NCBI GenBank assembly: GCA_900100475.1
Contig: FMTU01000005.1
Location: 124,001 to 188,000 of the forward strand
From: Sphingobium faniae
GTDB lineage: Bacteria; Pseudomonadota; Alphaproteobacteria; Sphingomonadales; Sphingomonadaceae
Length of the DNA stretch: 64,000 nucleotides
Direction of reading: 5' to 3'
Positions 7,738-16,488 of this stretch are shown piece after piece. Position 1 is the first letter of the stretch. Each line of letters starts with the position of its first letter. Made by a program: the position numbers and the translations under genes. The notes under the pieces are model-generated. The model made no database searches. It worked only from the letters and a program-made list of their open reading frames with translations, and was not told the DNA's origin.

Positions 7738-8463
7738 TCAGTCGGCCGCCTTTTCCTGAGCCTTGGTCGGGCCGCCCATGGCGACCGGGGGCTTGGTGTT
7801 CATCGCGATCAGATAATCGGGACCGGCGACGAAGGGGATGGGGTTGATGGCCTGTCCGTCCACGCGGACTTCATAATGCAAATGGCTGCCGGTCGAACGG
7901 CCGGTCGAGCCCATCAGGCCGATGACCTGGCCGCGCCGCACATAGCTGTTCGCGGCGACTATCAGCTTCGACATATGGCCGTAGCGCGTTTCCATGCCTT
8001 GACCGTGCGAGATCTGGACGAGATTGCCATAACCGCTGGCCCAGCCCGAACGGCTGACAATGCCGTCGGCGGTCGCGTAGATCGGAGTGCCGACCGGACC
8101 GGGAATATCAATGCCCTTGTGCATCCGCGCGCGGCTGTTGAACGGATCAGAACGAACGCCGAAATTGGAGGTCAGCGACAGCTTTTCGACAGGACGGCCC
8201 GAAGGGATATAAGCGGTCGACTTGGCGTTGCCGTCCATCCGCTCCAGGCTGGCGAAGAGGTTGGAGAAACCGACATCTGCCGGACCCAGCGGGCTGGTGT
8301 TGATTTCCGACGCATCGCCATAGGGATCGTCGTCGTTCGAAGCGTGAGCCGGAACGGCGGCGCACAACGCGCCTGCAATGCCTGCCCCACCCAGAAACTT
8401 CATTGTCTTTACGACAGACAGGAACAAACGCGCTCTATGAGCATTAATCGAACGAATTGACAT
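7738..8463 (-). CDS. M23 family metallopeptidase (LytM-type murein hydrolase)
   Basis: This is a secreted zinc endopeptidase or its regulator acting on peptidoglycan. In the 241-residue form the zinc ligands are complete: His115 and Asp119 in HKGIDI and His196 in HLHYEV, with His194 as catalytic base. The N terminus carries a signal sequence ending AVPAHA before SNDDD. The start is ambiguous. The ATG at 8463 gives a long basic n-region, the ATG at 8403 (MKFLGGAGIAG) gives a classical short signal peptide, and a TTG at 8523 is also in frame. No partner gene is adjacent. The 79-bp gap to erpA holds no clear terminator. Confidence 0.88.
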   Translation of the reverse strand: MSIRSINAHRARLFLSVVKTMKFLGGAGIAGALCAAVPAHASNDDDPYGDASEINTSPLGPADVGFSNLFASLERMDGNAKSTAYIPSGRPVEKLSLTSNFGVRSDPFNSRARMHKGIDIPGPVGTPIYATADGIVSRSGWASGYGNLVQISHGQGMETRYGHMSKLIVAANSYVRRGQVIGLMGSTGRSTGSHLHYEVRVDGQAINPIPFVAGPDYLIAMNTKPPVAMGGPTKAQEKAAD

Positions 8464-8568
8464 GCCGACCCCGACTTTTTTCCGGAGGCTTATTTGCCTC
8501 TCGGCCCTCTCCGTTGATTTCAAGCGAACTCAATCACCCCGCGATCTGTGCAGAGTGCAAATCCCGGC

Positions 8569-9378
8569 TCATGTTGCAAGCGCGTCATAGAAATCGCGCG
8601 TTAAACCGGCTTGTCGCCGCGCCGAGTCGTTGAACGGAGGCTTAACCGGGCCGCGAAAATGCGTTTTCACAAGGATTTGGTAATGATTGGCGGGGATGAC
8701 CCCCATTCGTTCTGTCGCGGTGCAAAACCATTTCGTCCCTGCGGCGACGTGGCGAATCTCATCTGTCATGATCCGCCCCAGCATGCGCGCCGTAGCGGCA
8801 TCGCCCGCGCCTTCGAACCGTTCGATGGTGGCGGGCGTGATGTCGAGCGCGCGGGCCTCCAGCACCATGGGCACGATGGCCAGCCGGGCGAGGGCGTCGC
8901 CCGCCGTCTCGATCGCCGCCTGCCACAGGCCGTCATGCGCGGGGAGCGCGCCATAGAAACTACCCATCTGCCGCAGCCGCCGGTCGAGCAGGGCGAAGTG
9001 CATGGCTTCTTCCGCGCCGACCTGCATCCAGTCGCTGGCGAACTCCGCCGGAAACTGCGCGCCGAACCGCCCGATCAGGTCGAAGGCGAGGTCGATGGCG
9101 ACGAATTCGATATGGGCGAGCGCATGAAGCATGGCGATCCGCGCCCGTTCCGACCCGATCTTCCCGCGCCGGGGCATTTTATTGGGCGGCAGCAGTTCCG
9201 GCGCGTCCGGCCGCGCGGGCCGTTCCGGCATGGGCGTGTCGAAGCGATGCGCCAGCCCGCCGAGCCGCCATGCGCGCGCCACGGACCGCGCGGCCATCAG
9301 CTTGTCGCGTGGATCGGGCGTCAGCAGCACATGCGCGCAGGCCGCGCCCACGCTGTCGATAGCGAGCGGCAGGGTCAA
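8569..9378 (-). CDS. DUF455 family ferritin-like protein
   Basis: About 269 residues match the DUF455 family, predicted ferritin-like four-helix proteins. Possible metal ligands are the Glu and His residues in ALAHIEFVAIDLAFD, VGAEEAMHF and MTDEIRHVAAG, the pattern of a carboxylate-bridged diiron site. The function is not established. The likely start is the TTG at 9378 (MTLPLAIDS), which overlaps the stop codon of bcp as TTGA. No ATG lies at a suitable place and the upstream frame is the antisense-like extension through bcp. It is the last gene of the glnE-bcp-DUF455 set. Confidence 0.78.
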   Translation of the reverse strand: MTLPLAIDSVGAACAHVLLTPDPRDKLMAARSVARAWRLGGLAHRFDTPMPERPARPDAPELLPPNKMPRRGKIGSERARIAMLHALAHIEFVAIDLAFDLIGRFGAQFPAEFASDWMQVGAEEAMHFALLDRRLRQMGSFYGALPAHDGLWQAAIETAGDALARLAIVPMVLEARALDITPATIERFEGAGDAATARMLGRIMTDEIRHVAAGTKWFCTATERMGVIPANHYQILVKTHFRGPVKPPFNDSARRQAGLTRDFYDALAT

Positions 9379-9839
9379 AGCGCCTTCACGGCCTCCAACA
9401 CGTCGGCAGCATGGCCCTTGACCTTCACCTTCGGCCACACGCGCGCGATCTTGCCATCCGCGTCGATCAGGAAGGTCGACCGCTCGATCCCCATATATTT
9501 GCGGCCATAGAGCGACTTTTCGACCCATGTGCCAAAGGCTTCGCAGGCCGCGCCCGGCTCGTCGGAGGCGAGGGTGACGGTCAGGCCATATTTGTCCGCG
9601 AATTTCTTCAGTTTCGCGGGCTTGTCCTTCGAAATCGCCACCACGGGCACGCCGAGTTGAGCGAAATCGCCGCCAAGTCCAGTGAAATCCTTCGCCTCAT
9701 TGGTGCAGCCGGGCGTGTCCGCCTTGGGATAGAAATAGACGACCACCGGCTTGCCCCGATAGCGCGCCAGCGTGAAATCCGCGTCGTCCGCATCCTTGAG
9801 CGCCACGTCGGGCGCGCTGTCGCCTTGTTCCAGCATCAT
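9375..9839 (-). CDS. bcp: Thioredoxin-dependent peroxiredoxin, Bcp/PrxQ type
   Basis: This thiol peroxidase reduces hydroperoxides in the cytoplasm. The 154-residue product has the peroxidatic Cys45 in the TPGCTNEAKDF motif. In the two-cysteine E. coli Bcp a resolving cysteine sits five residues later, but here position 50 is Lys, so this is a one-Cys type or uses another Cys such as that in GAACEAFG. The start at 9839 has GAGGAG upstream, and its ATG overlaps the glnE stop (ATGA). The 3' end overlaps the TTG start of the DUF455 gene, so the three genes look translationally coupled. Confidence 0.92.
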   Translation of the reverse strand: MMLEQGDSAPDVALKDADDADFTLARYRGKPVVVYFYPKADTPGCTNEAKDFTGLGGDFAQLGVPVVAISKDKPAKLKKFADKYGLTVTLASDEPGAACEAFGTWVEKSLYGRKYMGIERSTFLIDADGKIARVWPKVKVKGHAADVLEAVKAL

Positions 9840-12526
9840 GGCTTCTCCTCGAATGGCGCGGCCAGCGCGTCCCATGCGTCGCGAACGCTTTGCCGCGCAT
9901 GGGCGTAGCTGTCCAGCAGCGCGTCCCAGCTTTCCATGCCGCAGGCCCGCGCGACCAGCGGCCGGCTCGCCTCGCGCGGTTCGGTCGATTTGGGCGAAAC
10001 GAGGCGGGACACGACCAGATAGCGGGTGATGAGGTCATGCGCGTCGATCAGGTCGCGGGGCAGATGCCCGGCCTCCACCAACTCGGCCAGCGCCTGGCCG
10101 AGGTTCGGGTCGAACGCCATGCCATAGCGGAACTGCGAGATATGGATCAGGAATTCGAGGTCGACGAGCCCGCCTGGCACCAGCTTCACGTCCAGGTCGC
10201 TGGCGGGCGGCTTATGCTTCGCGATGTCGGCGCGCATTTTCACCGCATGGCGCGCCAGATCGTCGAAGTCGCGGGGACGTTCCAACGTCTCTGACAGGAT
10301 GGCGTCCAGCGCCGCGCGGCCCTGCGGCGATCCAAAGACCGGCCGCGCGCGGGTGAGCGCGAGATGCTCCCAGTCCCACGCTTCCTCGCGCTGATATCTG
10401 GCGAAACTGTCGAGGCTGACCGCGAGCAACCCCTGCGCGCCAGAAGGCCGCAGCCGCGTGTCCACCTCGTATAGGGGGCCGACGGCCGTCGCGACGGAAA
10501 GGGCGTTGGTGATCCGCTGGCCGAGGCGATTGAAATATTGCGTTGCGCCCAGCGGCTTGGGGCCGTCCGATTCCGCCATGAAATCGCCGGTGAAGAGGTA
10601 GACGAGATCAAGGTCCGATGCGTGGGTCAGCACGCCCCCGCCCATGCGGCCCAGCGCGAGGATGACCAGTTCGCCGCCCGGCACGCGCCCATGCTGCGCT
10701 TCGAACTCCGCGACGGTGGCCGCGCCCAGCGCTTGAATGGCCGCCTCGGCCACCCGCGCATAGCCGCGCCCGACTTCCAGCGGATCGCTGCCCCGGACGA
10801 TCTGCACGCCGAGGGCAAAACGCCGGTCGTTCACGCGCTGCCGTACGCGGTCGAGCAGGGTCTGGTAATCCTCGCCGGCTTCCAGATGCGCGAATTGCTG
10901 CGCGAGCACGTCCACCGATGGCGGAGGGTCGAAGGCGGTCGCGTCGATGAGGCCGTCCAGCAATTCCGCCCGCCGCCCCAGCGCGTCGGCCAGCGTGGGT
11001 GCATGGCTCAATATCTGCGCCAGCAAATCAACGAGGGCGGGGCGCGCGGCCAGCAGCTTGAAGAAGTTGATCGCGCTCGGCAACCGCCCGATCATGTCGT
11101 CCAGCCGGTTGAGCGCCCGATCCGGGTCCGGCGCCTGTCCCAGCGCGCGCATCAGGCCGGGGAGCAGTTCTTCCAGCGCGTCGCGCGCCGGGGCGCTGCG
11201 GAGCGCCCGCACGGTGCCGTTGCGCCAGCGCGTGATGCGGGCGAAGGGCGTCTCCACATCGGCGAATCCCATCTCGCCAAGCTGCGCTTTCAGCCTGTCC
11301 TCGTCATGGGACAGGCCGGCGTCCTCCTGTTCCGGGGTCAGCCGGTCGTAATTGCGTCCGACCCACTCCACATCGGGGCGCAGCAGGTCCAGCAGCGCCG
11401 CGCCGTCTTCCAGGCCGTGCAGCCGCGCCACATTGTCGAGCGCCTCGGCCTGTTTGGGCAGTTCATGGGTTTGGCGGTCCTCCACCATTTGCAGCCGATG
11501 CTCGATGGTGCGGAAGAGGACATAGGCCTGATCGAGCCGCGCCGACACATCCGGTTCGAAGACGCCCTCCTGCGCCAGCGCCGCCAGCGCCTCCCGCGTG
11601 TTGCCGGACCGCAGCGCCGGATTGCGGCCGCCATGGATCAACTGATGCACCTGCGCGAAAAATTCCACCTCGCGGATGCCGCCGCGCCCGCGCTTGAGGT
11701 CATAGCCCCGCCCGAAGGCCTGCCCCTGCGCATAATGGTCGCGGATGCGGCGCGATATGTCGGTGATCGCGTCGATCGCCCCGAAATCGAGGCTCCGCCG
11801 CCAGACGAAGGGCCGGATCGCCCGCATGAAATAATCGCCCAGCGCCAGATCGCCTGCCGCCGGACGGGCGCGGATGAAGGCGGCCTGTTCCCAGCCGAGC
11901 GCGGTCGATTCATAATAGCCGATCGCCGCCTCTATCGGCAGCGCGATGGGCGTGGCTTCGGGGGAGGGGCGCAGGCGCAGGTCGACGCGGAATACATAGC
12001 CATCCCCGTCCCGCGCCGTCAGTAATTCGCTCATCCGCCGCCCGATGCGGACTGCGGCGTCGGCCACATCCTCCCGCTCGCCATGGGGCAGGGTGTCGGG
12101 ATTGTAGAGCAGGATCGGGTCGATGTCCGACGAGTAATTCAGTTCCCGGCTGCCATGCTTGCCCAGCGCCAGCACGACGAAGCCGCGCGGTTCCGCATCG
12201 GGATAGCGTTCCGCGAAGGCGGCGTTGAGCGCTTCCTCCAGCGCCTCGTCGGCGAAGTCGGACAAGGTGCGCGTCACCCGGTCAAGGTCCCATGCGCCTG
12301 AAAGGTCCGCTGCCGCCGTCACCAGCGCCAGCGCGCCACGCCGCCGCCGCAGCGACCGGGCGATATTGTCGTCGCCTTTCGCCACGGCCCGCGCCGCTTC
12401 CATGGCCGCGTCATAATCGCCGCCTGCCAGCACATCCGTCACCGCCGGAAAGCGATCCAGCAGCCGCGCCAGAAAGGGTGAATGCGCCCTTATGCGTGCC
12501 TGCGTGTCCGCCCAGTCTCTCACCAT
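9836..12526 (-). CDS. glnE: Bifunctional glutamine synthetase adenylyltransferase/adenylyl-removing enzyme
   Basis: GlnE attaches or removes AMP on glutamine synthetase in response to PII state, tuning nitrogen assimilation. The product (896 aa from the ATG at 12526) has two nucleotidyltransferase domains. The first shows LGKHGSRELNYSSDID and the second LGRMGGGVLTHASDLDLVYL, both with the G-S/T...DxD metal site. They are joined by helical linker regions, including a PII uridylyltransferase-like HD-type helical segment. GGGAG lies at a good distance before 12526; the ATG at 12538 would add four residues. The stop overlaps the bcp start. No glnA or glnB is in the window. Confidence 0.95.
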   Translation of the reverse strand: MVRDWADTQARIRAHSPFLARLLDRFPAVTDVLAGGDYDAAMEAARAVAKGDDNIARSLRRRRGALALVTAAADLSGAWDLDRVTRTLSDFADEALEEALNAAFAERYPDAEPRGFVVLALGKHGSRELNYSSDIDPILLYNPDTLPHGEREDVADAAVRIGRRMSELLTARDGDGYVFRVDLRLRPSPEATPIALPIEAAIGYYESTALGWEQAAFIRARPAAGDLALGDYFMRAIRPFVWRRSLDFGAIDAITDISRRIRDHYAQGQAFGRGYDLKRGRGGIREVEFFAQVHQLIHGGRNPALRSGNTREALAALAQEGVFEPDVSARLDQAYVLFRTIEHRLQMVEDRQTHELPKQAEALDNVARLHGLEDGAALLDLLRPDVEWVGRNYDRLTPEQEDAGLSHDEDRLKAQLGEMGFADVETPFARITRWRNGTVRALRSAPARDALEELLPGLMRALGQAPDPDRALNRLDDMIGRLPSAINFFKLLAARPALVDLLAQILSHAPTLADALGRRAELLDGLIDATAFDPPPSVDVLAQQFAHLEAGEDYQTLLDRVRQRVNDRRFALGVQIVRGSDPLEVGRGYARVAEAAIQALGAATVAEFEAQHGRVPGGELVILALGRMGGGVLTHASDLDLVYLFTGDFMAESDGPKPLGATQYFNRLGQRITNALSVATAVGPLYEVDTRLRPSGAQGLLAVSLDSFARYQREEAWDWEHLALTRARPVFGSPQGRAALDAILSETLERPRDFDDLARHAVKMRADIAKHKPPASDLDVKLVPGGLVDLEFLIHISQFRYGMAFDPNLGQALAELVEAGHLPRDLIDAHDLITRYLVVSRLVSPKSTEPREASRPLVARACGMESWDALLDSYAHARQSVRDAWDALAAPFEEKP

Positions 12527-12609
12527 TCCGTCTCCCATGGTTCCAGCCTATCGCGTCGGCTTGCGACGAAATCCAGAAACTTTTGCCTGTCCTGTCCGTT
12601 CTAATGCTC

Positions 12610-12804
12610 ATGGACATGCATCGCAAAACGACTGGTCGATCAGGCAAGGATTTTGAGGCAAGGTGCGGCCGGGCCGTAACTGTCGATCTGCCGTCTCCGG
12701 GCGAAGGGATCGGCAGGGCATTGCATTGCGCCTATCGCGCTATCGTGCGAGAGGCTGTGCCGGACGACATGTTGGCGCTGCTGTCCAAACTGGATCGGCA
12801 TTAG
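12610..12804 (+). CDS. NepR-like anti-sigma factor (orphan)
   Basis: This small 64-residue protein ends with EGIGRALHCAYRAIVREAV, then PDDMLALLSKLD. That is the pattern of NepR, the anti-sigma factor that holds the alphaproteobacterial general-stress sigma EcfG until phosphorylated PhyR binds NepR. The family core is two helices: I-G-x-x-L-R-x-x-Y, then the V-x-x-P-(I/V)-P-D-x-(F/M)-L-x-L-L-x-x-L-D end. Here no phyR or ecfG gene is nearby, so it would be a second, orphan copy. Starts at 12604, 12610 and 12616 are all possible and no clear ribosome site is seen. The gene is divergent from glnE. The assignment rests on motif recognition only. Confidence 0.6.
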   Translation: MDMHRKTTGRSGKDFEARCGRAVTVDLPSPGEGIGRALHCAYRAIVREAVPDDMLALLSKLDRH

Positions 12805-12931
12805 GTTGGTTTGGTGATCCTTCGCAGGAAAACGGAGAGCTTTTGAAGCGCGTTCATTTCATCTCTCAGCATTTTGTTCATCATTTTTCCCCAGGATCAT
12901 GCGCCGTACCTTTGGCGGGAAAGATGGTCGC

Positions 12932-13282
12932 ATGATCTATAAGGCATTCGCCGCCGCCACATTGGCTTTGGCGCTTCTGGTGGGGTTGATGGCGGATCGG
13001 CTCACGCCTGTCCGTGCGCCGGAAAGTTCGGCCGCGCCAGCGTCCGCGCTGGCGGTGGAGGCAGAGGCCCCCTCCGATATTGCGCGCCCCCAATCTGATA
13101 TCGCGTCTTTCGAAGAGGAGTCCGCGGCTTTGCAGGACATGCCGACCGAAATGCCCGCTTTCGGCCAGCCCATGCCCGGAGCGGACACACCCAGCCTCAG
13201 CCCCGGAAACGGCCTGCCCGAAGCGCCCGTCTCATCCATCGAGAGTGTGGATGAAGATATGGAAACCGAAAGCGCCGGTTAA
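12932..13282 (+). CDS. Small membrane-anchored or secreted protein, unknown function
   Basis: The 116-residue product begins MIYKAFAAATLALALLVGLM, a single hydrophobic segment that is either an uncleaved anchor or a signal sequence. The remainder is rich in Ala, Pro, Glu and Ser with low complexity and no recognisable domain. An upstream in-frame ATG at 12899 would add eleven residues. It follows the NepR-like gene on the same strand with a gap of about 130 bp. Its TAA stop interlocks with the stop of the convergent metallopeptidase gene. Confidence 0.6.
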   Translation: MIYKAFAAATLALALLVGLMADRLTPVRAPESSAAPASALAVEAEAPSDIARPQSDIASFEEESAALQDMPTEMPAFGQPMPGADTPSLSPGNGLPEAPVSSIESVDEDMETESAG

Positions 13283-14178
13283 GAAGCGGCTCGCCCGAAG
13301 GTGTCGCACTGGGCCGGATCGCCGCTGTCGAGGCCCCGCCGCAGCCATTCCATCCGTTCCGCGCTGCTGCCATGGGTGAAGCTTTCCGGCACCGGCCGCC
13401 GTCCGGCCGCTTTTTGCAACGTGTCGTCGCCGATGGACTGGGCCGCCTTCATGCCTTCTTCCAGATCGCCCGCTTCCATAAGGCCGGTGCGCTTGGCCCA
13501 TACGCCCGCATAGCAATCCGCCTGCAATTCGACGCGAACCTGCAACGCATTGCCTTCCGCCTCGCTGACGGCACGCTGGCGCTTGTTCACCTGGCCCAGC
13601 GTGCCTTCCAGATCCTGCACATGATGGCCGACTTCATGCGCGATGACATAGGCCTGCGCGAAATCGCCCGGCGCGCCGAAGCGATTGCGCAGCTCGGTGA
13701 AGAAATCCGTGTCCAGATAGACCTTTTGGTCGTTGGGGCAGTAAAATGGCCCCATCGCGCTTTGCGCGGCGCCGCAGCCTGACGTGCCGCTCTGGCTGTA
13801 AAAGGAGAGGATGGTCGGCTGGTAGGTCTGACCGGCTTCCTGGAAAACCTGATCCCAGACCCGCTCGGTCGATCCCAGGACTTTCAGGGACCAGTGCTGG
13901 ATTTCGGTCAGTTGCCGGGGATCGCTGCTGGCGGGCGCACTTTGCTGTTGGGGGGAGACAACATCGCCGCCGCCCAGCAGGTTGAGCGGATTGACCCCCA
14001 TCACCGCCAGGATGATCAGCACCACGACGATCCCGCCGCATCCGAAGCGGCTGCCGATCAGCGGCAGCAACATGCCAAGGCCGCCGCCCAGCCCGCCGCC
14101 GCCAAGACCTCCGAAACCGCCTGAGCGGCCGCCCTGCACCTCGAAATTGGAGCTTTCCCGTTCGTCGTCCAGCCGCAT
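13279..14178 (-). CDS. Neutral zinc metallopeptidase, YpfJ family
   Basis: The 299-residue protein has a Gly-rich N terminus (about residues 20-36), a transmembrane segment at about 44-61, and a zinc peptidase domain with HEVGHH at 181-186 plus a downstream conserved ELQADCYAG segment that should supply the third ligand. This is the layout of the YpfJ/KPN_02809 family of putative inner-membrane metallopeptidases, whose substrates are unknown. The ATG at 14178 is the natural start. It is convergent with the small membrane protein gene and overlaps it by 4 bp at the stop codons. Confidence 0.87.
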   Translation of the reverse strand: MRLDDERESSNFEVQGGRSGGFGGLGGGGLGGGLGMLLPLIGSRFGCGGIVVVLIILAVMGVNPLNLLGGGDVVSPQQQSAPASSDPRQLTEIQHWSLKVLGSTERVWDQVFQEAGQTYQPTILSFYSQSGTSGCGAAQSAMGPFYCPNDQKVYLDTDFFTELRNRFGAPGDFAQAYVIAHEVGHHVQDLEGTLGQVNKRQRAVSEAEGNALQVRVELQADCYAGVWAKRTGLMEAGDLEEGMKAAQSIGDDTLQKAAGRRPVPESFTHGSSAERMEWLRRGLDSGDPAQCDTFGRAAS

Positions 14179-14345
14179 CGCGTCCTCGTCCCCTGTGCGC
14201 TTGTTTCTTGCCCAAGCACCCTTACGCCTAGTCGATTCGCGGGAATGTGGGAACTGTCATGAAAACGTGGAGGGAGGAATTCCGCCTGATTCTTACCGGA
14301 GATTAAGTTGGATTGGAGATCGCAAAGACTATATTGCACCGCGAC

Positions 14346-15539
14346 ATGGCCGATATCGAACCAGAATCCGCACCCTCGCGGCCCAGGCGCCGCGCCGCGC
14401 CCCTGCCGCTTCCCCGACAGGTCGCGCTGCTGCTGCAAGGCGGCGGGGCGCTCGGCTCCTTTCAGGCGGGAGTCTATGAACGGCTCGATGAGTTGGGAAT
14501 CGACGCGACATGGGTCGCGGGCATCTCCATCGGCGCAGTCAACGCCGCGATCATCGCAGGCAATCCGCCGCATCGGCGCGTGGGCCGACTCAAGAAATTC
14601 TGGCGCACCGTGTCGGGGGGCATGCCCAATGTCATCCTGCCGGAAATCGACCATATCCGCGAATTCGCGCATTTGACGGCAGCGGCCACGGTCGCGACCT
14701 TCGGCGTGCCGGGCATGTTCCGCCCACGCCTGTGGCCTGCGCCGCTGATGCCCGAAGGGACGGAAGGCGCGATCAGCTTTTATGACAGCGCGCCGCTCAA
14801 GGACATGCTGGATGCCTGCGTCGACTGGGATCTGCTGAACGACGGACCGGTGCGCCTGTCGGTCGGCGCGGTGGACGTGGAAAGCGGCAATTTCGCTTAT
14901 TGGGACACGCGCGGCCCAGGTGGCAATTCGACCCGCATCGACGCGAGGCACATCATGGCGTCGGGCGCTCTGCCCCCCGGCCTGCCGCCGGTCGAGATTG
15001 ACGGGCACTGGTATTGGGACGGCGGCCTCGTGACCAACACGCCGCTTGCCCATGTGCTCGATCACCAGACCGACGACATGCTGGTGTTTCAGGTTGATCT
15101 GTTCCCGGCCGAAGGGCCGATGCCCCGGCAGATGACGGACGTTTATTCCCGCACCAAGGACATCCAATATTCCAGCCGCACCCGGCAGGTGACGGACCAG
15201 TATCTGCGCCTGCGCCGGGAGCATGGCGTGATCCGCGCGCTGCTCGACAAGCTGCCGCCTGATTTGCAGGACGAGCCGGAAGCCCAGCGCCTTCGCAGCA
15301 TGATGGATCGCGGGCCGGTCAACATCGTCCACCTGATCTACCGCAGCCGCAACTGGGAAAGCGGGGCGAAGGACTTCGAATTCTCCCGCTCGACCCTGCT
15401 CGATCACTGGAGCCAGGGACGCGACGCGGTGGAGGAAATGATGCATAAGGGCGACCTCATCGCCCGCAATATCCTCGACGGCAAAAGTTCGACCTTCGAT
15501 CTCGACGCCCCCGATCACCTCAAGGAGAAAAAGGCATGA
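14346..15539 (+). CDS. Patatin-like phospholipase with C-terminal DUF3734
   Basis: This is a serine-aspartate dyad acyl hydrolase. In the 397-residue product the oxyanion segment QGGGALGSFQAG is at 31-42, the nucleophile Ser61 is in GISIG, and the catalytic Asp225 is in the DGG motif. The C-terminal third matches the DUF3734 extension found on this patatin subgroup. A TTG at 14313 could extend the frame, but the ATG at 14346 is preferred. Its stop overlaps the start of the 3-hydroxybutyrate dehydrogenase gene (ATGA), so the two are coupled. That pairing suggests a role in mobilising polyhydroxybutyrate or a related ester, which is inference. Confidence 0.88.
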   Translation: MADIEPESAPSRPRRRAAPLPLPRQVALLLQGGGALGSFQAGVYERLDELGIDATWVAGISIGAVNAAIIAGNPPHRRVGRLKKFWRTVSGGMPNVILPEIDHIREFAHLTAAATVATFGVPGMFRPRLWPAPLMPEGTEGAISFYDSAPLKDMLDACVDWDLLNDGPVRLSVGAVDVESGNFAYWDTRGPGGNSTRIDARHIMASGALPPGLPPVEIDGHWYWDGGLVTNTPLAHVLDHQTDDMLVFQVDLFPAEGPMPRQMTDVYSRTKDIQYSSRTRQVTDQYLRLRREHGVIRALLDKLPPDLQDEPEAQRLRSMMDRGPVNIVHLIYRSRNWESGAKDFEFSRSTLLDHWSQGRDAVEEMMHKGDLIARNILDGKSSTFDLDAPDHLKEKKA

Positions 15540-16327
15540 GCAAGTCCCTTTCCGGCAAGACCGCCCTGATCACCGGGTCCACTTCGGGCATCGGGCTCGC
15601 CTATGCCAGGGCGCTGGCGGGAGAGGGCGCGAATGTCGTCATCAACGGTTTCGGCGACGCCGATGCGATCGAGAAAGAGCGGCATGGGCTGGAGGCGCTT
15701 TCCGGCGCGAAGGCGCTCTATTCCGGCCATGATCTGACCAGGGTGGATCAGATCGAGGCGATGATGAAGGATGCGGCGGAGGCCTTTGGCGGCGTCGATA
15801 TCCTCATCAACAATGCCGGGACGCAGCATGTCGCCCCGGTCGAGGAATTTCCGGTCGACAAATGGGATCTTATCATCGCGCTGAACCTCAACAGCGCCTT
15901 CCATACGACGCGGCTCGCCATTCCCACTATGAAATCGAAGAAGTGGGGCCGCATCATCCAGACGGCGAGCGCCCATTCGCTGACCGCTTCGCCCTATAAG
16001 AGCGCCTATGTGACGGCCAAGCACGGCCTTGCGGGCTTCACCAAGACGGTCGCGCTGGAAACGGCGACCTTCGGCATCACCGCCAACTGCATTTCGCCGG
16101 GCTATGTCTGGACGCCGCTGGTCGAGAACCAGATTCCCGACACGATGAAGGCGCGCAACATGACCCGCGAGCAGGTGATGAACGACGTGCTGCTCGCAGG
16201 ACAGCCGACCAAGCAGTTCGTGACGGTGGATCAGGTCGCCGCCATGGCGCTCTTCCTGTGCAGCGACGCCGCCGCCAACATCACCGGCGCGAACATGAGC
16301 ATCGACGGCGGCTGGACCGCGCAATAA
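15536..16327 (+). CDS. bdhA: 3-Hydroxybutyrate dehydrogenase (SDR family)
   Basis: This enzyme oxidises D-3-hydroxybutyrate to acetoacetate with NAD+. The 263 residues form a classical short-chain dehydrogenase: the cofactor motif TGSTSGIG at about 14-21, NNAGTQHV, the active-site Tyr158 and Lys162 in YVTAKHG, and a C-terminal GGWTAQ ending characteristic of 3-hydroxybutyrate dehydrogenases. The SPGYVWTPLVENQIPD stretch is also typical of this subgroup. It is translationally coupled to the patatin gene. Cytoplasmic. Confidence 0.9.
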   Translation: MSKSLSGKTALITGSTSGIGLAYARALAGEGANVVINGFGDADAIEKERHGLEALSGAKALYSGHDLTRVDQIEAMMKDAAEAFGGVDILINNAGTQHVAPVEEFPVDKWDLIIALNLNSAFHTTRLAIPTMKSKKWGRIIQTASAHSLTASPYKSAYVTAKHGLAGFTKTVALETATFGITANCISPGYVWTPLVENQIPDTMKARNMTREQVMNDVLLAGQPTKQFVTVDQVAAMALFLCSDAAANITGANMSIDGGWTAQ

Positions 16328-16488
16328 ACGGCGGTTCGGGATGGGCGCTCTCGTCCTTGCGGGGCGCGCCTTCCTGACTAGCCCATCAAATCTTCGCCAT
16401 CCCCCGCCTTCGTTAATGTCTTGTCGAAACGGCGCCGTTATAGGGCAGGGGGAGAGGCGCATCATTTTTTCACGGGGCTTTCACATCC

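Noticed and set aside
16328-16488. glmS ribozyme or small-RNA control site upstream of glmS
   Set aside because: The 160-bp gap shows none of the conserved ribozyme core, and that ribozyme is known from Gram-positive bacteria.
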